Assembly: GCA_021844645.1 (NCBI GenBank)
Contig: JAKBTA010000059.1
Location: 1 to 8,612 of the forward strand
Length of the DNA stretch: 8,612 bases
Source of the DNA: Nitrospirota bacterium
Lineage (GTDB): Bacteria > Nitrospirota_A > Leptospirillia > Leptospirillales > Leptospirillaceae
Reading direction: 5' to 3'
The notes beneath the pieces were generated by a model. It saw only the letters and a list, made by a program, of their open reading frames with translations, did not search any database and was not told the origin of the DNA. Of the stretch, positions 6,983 through 8,612 are shown piece by piece. Numbering within the stretch: the first letter of the stretch is position 1; each line of letters opens with the position of its first letter. Both the position numbers and the translations under genes were made by a program.

Positions 6983-7411
6983 TTGGCGAATGAATCTCCC
7001 CAGCCTATTTTTTTTTCGATGGCACTATACCAGTCCATTGTTGCCCATGCCCGTTCGGTGCACCCAGAGGAATGTTGTGGTCTTATTGCCTCAGACCAAA
7101 AAGGTACCCCGGTCCGTGTCATTCCCATGACAAACACCCTTCACTCTCCTGTCAGATATCAGATGGATCCCAAAGAGCAGTTTTCAGTCGGGAAATCCCT
7201 TAGGCTCGATGGATTGTCGCTTTGGGGAATCTACCATTCTCATTCTATCTCCGAGGCTTACCCCTCTGTGGTGGATGTGAACCTGGCCTATTATCCGGAT
7301 CTTTTTTACCTTATCACTTCTCCCGTAACGACACCTCCCAGTTTAAGAATGTTTCAGATCAAGGACGGTAAAATAACGGAAGTTCCTCTCATTGTGAAGG
7401 AGGATGATTGA
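6983..7411 (+). CDS. mec: Mec-like JAMM/M67 metallopeptidase
   Basis: A predicted zinc peptidase of the JAB1/MPN/Mov34 family, 142 residues from TTG 6983. The metal and catalytic set is complete: Glu30 in HPEECCG (27-33), then YHSHSISEAYPSVVDV (84-99), giving His85, His87, Ser95 and Asp98. The pattern closely follows mycobacterial Mec (HSHTATEAYPSRTD as I recall), which cuts the CysO-cysteine adduct; related QbsD and HcyD remove extra residues after the carrier Gly-Gly. Either or both reactions fit here, since both carriers in this locus end with one residue beyond the diglycine. TTG 6983 is chosen over ATG 7019 because it has AAGG upstream and keeps residues PIFFSMALYQSI, which align with the first strand and helix of the family. 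It is cytosolic, with no signal peptide. Its TGA overlaps the ATG of the response regulator gene. Confidence 0.88.
   Translation: MANESPQPIFFSMALYQSIVAHARSVHPEECCGLIASDQKGTPVRVIPMTNTLHSPVRYQMDPKEQFSVGKSLRLDGLSLWGIYHSHSISEAYPSVVDVNLAYYPDLFYLITSPVTTPPSLRMFQIKDGKITEVPLIVKEDD
7397..7404 (+). promoter_or_regulatory. Strong ribosome-binding site of phoB-like gene
   Basis: AAGGAGGA lies six bases before ATG 7411, inside the last codons of the mec-like gene. It selects ATG 7411 over the TTG at 7408. Confidence 0.75.
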
Positions 7412-8115
7412 TGAGTCGACGGATTCTACTGATAGAGGATGAAGCGGATATTCGGACATTGGCCCGACATTACCTTGTCCAGGAACATTATGAGGTTCTT
7501 GAGGCATCAAATGGAACAGATGGTCTTGCGCTTGCAAAGTCCCAGTTGCCGGATCTGATTGTTCTTGATCTGATGCTCCCGGGAATCGATGGGCTTTCCT
7601 TGAACAGAATGCTGAAAAAAGATACCAAGACAAACCAGATCCCTGTTATCATTCTGACGGCAAAATCTGATGAAACAGATCGGATTATTGGCCTCGAACT
7701 TGGAGCGGACGACTATTTGGTAAAGCCCTTTAACCCCAAGGAGCTGCTTGCCAGAATACGGGCGATCCTGAGGAGGGTTCATCTGGAACCTCAGGTCAAG
7801 GCGGATGATATCATTCGGATCGGAAGTATCTCCGTGAATGAGTCCCGGCATGAAGCCATTGCCCAAGGTGTCACAATGCCATTGACAGCCAAGGAGTTCT
7901 CCCTTTTGCAGACATTGATGAAAAATGCTGGTCGGGTTCTTGACCGGGCCACTCTCCTGGATCTTGTCTGGGGCGATGACTATGAGGGGACCGATAGGAC
8001 AGTGGATGTCCACATCAGGAGGCTGAGAAAGAAGATGGGGCCCTTTCAGGACAAGATCCAGACTGTAAAGCAGATCGGGTATAAATTTTCGGATGATCCA
8101 GACGGGAGTGATTGA
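7411..8115 (+). CDS. phoB: OmpR/PhoB-family response regulator
   Basis: A 234-residue DNA-binding response regulator. The receiver domain (about 1-122) has the acidic pocket Glu9/Asp10, phospho-acceptor Asp53 in VLDLMLPG, Thr83 in ILTAKS and Lys105 in LVKPFNP. The winged-helix effector (about 135-227) shows MPLTAKEFSLLQTLMKNAGR (156-175), TDRTVDVHIRRLRKKMG (194-210) and the wing IQTVKQIGYKF. The closest family by pattern is PhoB-like, but no pst, phoU or phosphatase gene is present, so the signal it responds to is open. It starts on the A of the mec-like stop codon (TGATG overlap) with an excellent ribosome-binding site, and is followed directly by its likely kinase. The target genes cannot be told from this window; no tandem Pho-box-like direct repeat stood out upstream of the operon. 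Confidence 0.9.
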   Translation: MSRRILLIEDEADIRTLARHYLVQEHYEVLEASNGTDGLALAKSQLPDLIVLDLMLPGIDGLSLNRMLKKDTKTNQIPVIILTAKSDETDRIIGLELGADDYLVKPFNPKELLARIRAILRRVHLEPQVKADDIIRIGSISVNESRHEAIAQGVTMPLTAKEFSLLQTLMKNAGRVLDRATLLDLVWGDDYEGTDRTVDVHIRRLRKKMGPFQDKIQTVKQIGYKFSDDPDGSD

Positions 8116-8117
8116 AA

Positions 8118-8612
8118 GTGACCTTCCGGGGTGTTGTCATAAGCCTGTTTCTGATCTCTTTTTCAGAAGGCTGGTTCTTTTCGAGACTTCATGAGACGTT
8201 CGAACGCTCCATATTAATTCTCTCCTCATTGCTATTTTTATTCCTATTGTTGAGCCTGATTTCCCGCAGAATTCGCTTCCAAATTAAGACAGCGTTTCAA
8301 AAGCCACAAAAAATGCAGGAAAATACTTGGTTTGATGATCTTCTTGATGAGATTTATATCCAAGTCAGTCGATCCCATGCCGAAAAGCTTCTAAAAGAGT
8401 CTGAAGTCAAAGAGCTTGCTGCCCGATCAGAGGCTGTTCTTGATCATATGGTTGAAGGAGTTGCAGTCACTGACACAAAAGGTCATGTTCTCCTTCATAA
8501 CAAGTCATTCTGTCGTTTTTTTCCTGATGAAACGAAAATTGTTGGCGAATCTCTTGGATTGCTGGCGAAAAAAGCTGGAATTGACGATCTGATTGAAGAG
8601 GTTCTCTCGGGG
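8118..8612 (+). CDS. phoR: PhoR-like sensor histidine kinase, 3' end outside window
   Basis: The open frame from GTG 8118 runs to the window end (165 codons). It begins with two hydrophobic segments (about residues 5-21 and 31-48) separated by a very short, charged loop (RLHETFER), so there is little periplasmic sensing domain. A basic, helical linker follows, with coiled-coil-like LLKESEVKELAARSEAVLD (91-109) leading into a PAS-type domain (from about 105): MVEGVAVTDTKGHVLLHNKS. This layout matches PhoR-type kinases; the histidine and ATPase domains must lie beyond 8612. GTG 8118 has GGGAG at 8104-8108; TTG 8112, overlapping the regulator stop, is an alternative. The PAS domain suggests an internal or membrane-proximal signal. 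The phosphate specificity is inferred only from the partner's family. Confidence 0.8.
   Translation, partial: MTFRGVVISLFLISFSEGWFFSRLHETFERSILILSSLLFLFLLLSLISRRIRFQIKTAFQKPQKMQENTWFDDLLDEIYIQVSRSHAEKLLKESEVKELAARSEAVLDHMVEGVAVTDTKGHVLLHNKSFCRFFPDETKIVGESLGLLAKKAGIDDLIEEVLSG

Noticed and set aside
7507..8013. Minus-strand open frame of 168 codons opposite the response regulator
   Set aside because: It is a shadow of the conserved receiver and winged-helix coding sequence; no family signature is seen.

Overview
The window is a compact, single-strand (+) block of bacterial genes. It runs metK (5'-truncated) - ahcY - thiS-like - cysK/cysM-like - moeB/thiF-like 1 - thrC - cysO-like - NIL-domain protein - moeB/thiF-like 2 - mec-like JAMM peptidase - phoB-like response regulator - phoR-like kinase (cut by the window end). 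Base composition is moderate and even, genes are tightly packed or overlapping, and no insertion sequence, phage gene, CRISPR array or tRNA is visible. The short AhcY type (no long internal insert, C-terminus ending in a YLxSWxxGT-like motif) and the carrier/NIL/E1/JAMM cluster point to an environmental, probably chemolithotrophic or anaerobic lineage. A Leptospirillum-like member of Nitrospirota or a deltaproteobacterial relative would fit, but this is impression, not proof.

Layout. 1-100 holds a perfect 13-bp hairpin (50-78) directly before a MetK reading frame that lacks about the first 115-120 residues of the family. 980-2236 is AhcY. 2244-7411 is the core: two small ubiquitin-like sulfur carriers, two E1-like adenylyltransferases, two fold-type II PLP enzymes (an O-acetylserine sulfhydrylase type and a threonine synthase), a stand-alone NIL domain and a JAMM (M67) peptidase. 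7411-8612 is a two-component system whose first gene overlaps the peptidase gene by one base.

How the genes may work together. In Mycobacterium tuberculosis CysO, activated by an E1-like enzyme (MoeZ), carries sulfur as a C-terminal thiocarboxylate, CysM attaches it to activated serine, and the JAMM peptidase Mec releases cysteine. In Wolinella a similar carrier/E1/JAMM set (HcyS/HcyF/HcyD) feeds homocysteine synthesis. Here close counterparts of all these parts lie next to the SAM-cycle genes ahcY and metK, which suggests one sulfur-amino-acid locus joining cysteine/homocysteine synthesis to methyl cycling. Both carriers end in Gly-Gly plus one extra residue (GGGL and AGGA), so each should need C-terminal trimming before activation; the single JAMM enzyme is the obvious candidate. 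The doubled carrier/E1 set, the embedded ThrC and NIL genes, a seven-G run that encodes the CysO-like tail and could fuse it to the NIL frame, and the overlap with a two-component system are the most notable points.

No promoter can be called with confidence. Tight spacing from ahcY to NIL suggests one transcript; the 108-base gap before moeB 2 is the only internal place with room for a second promoter.
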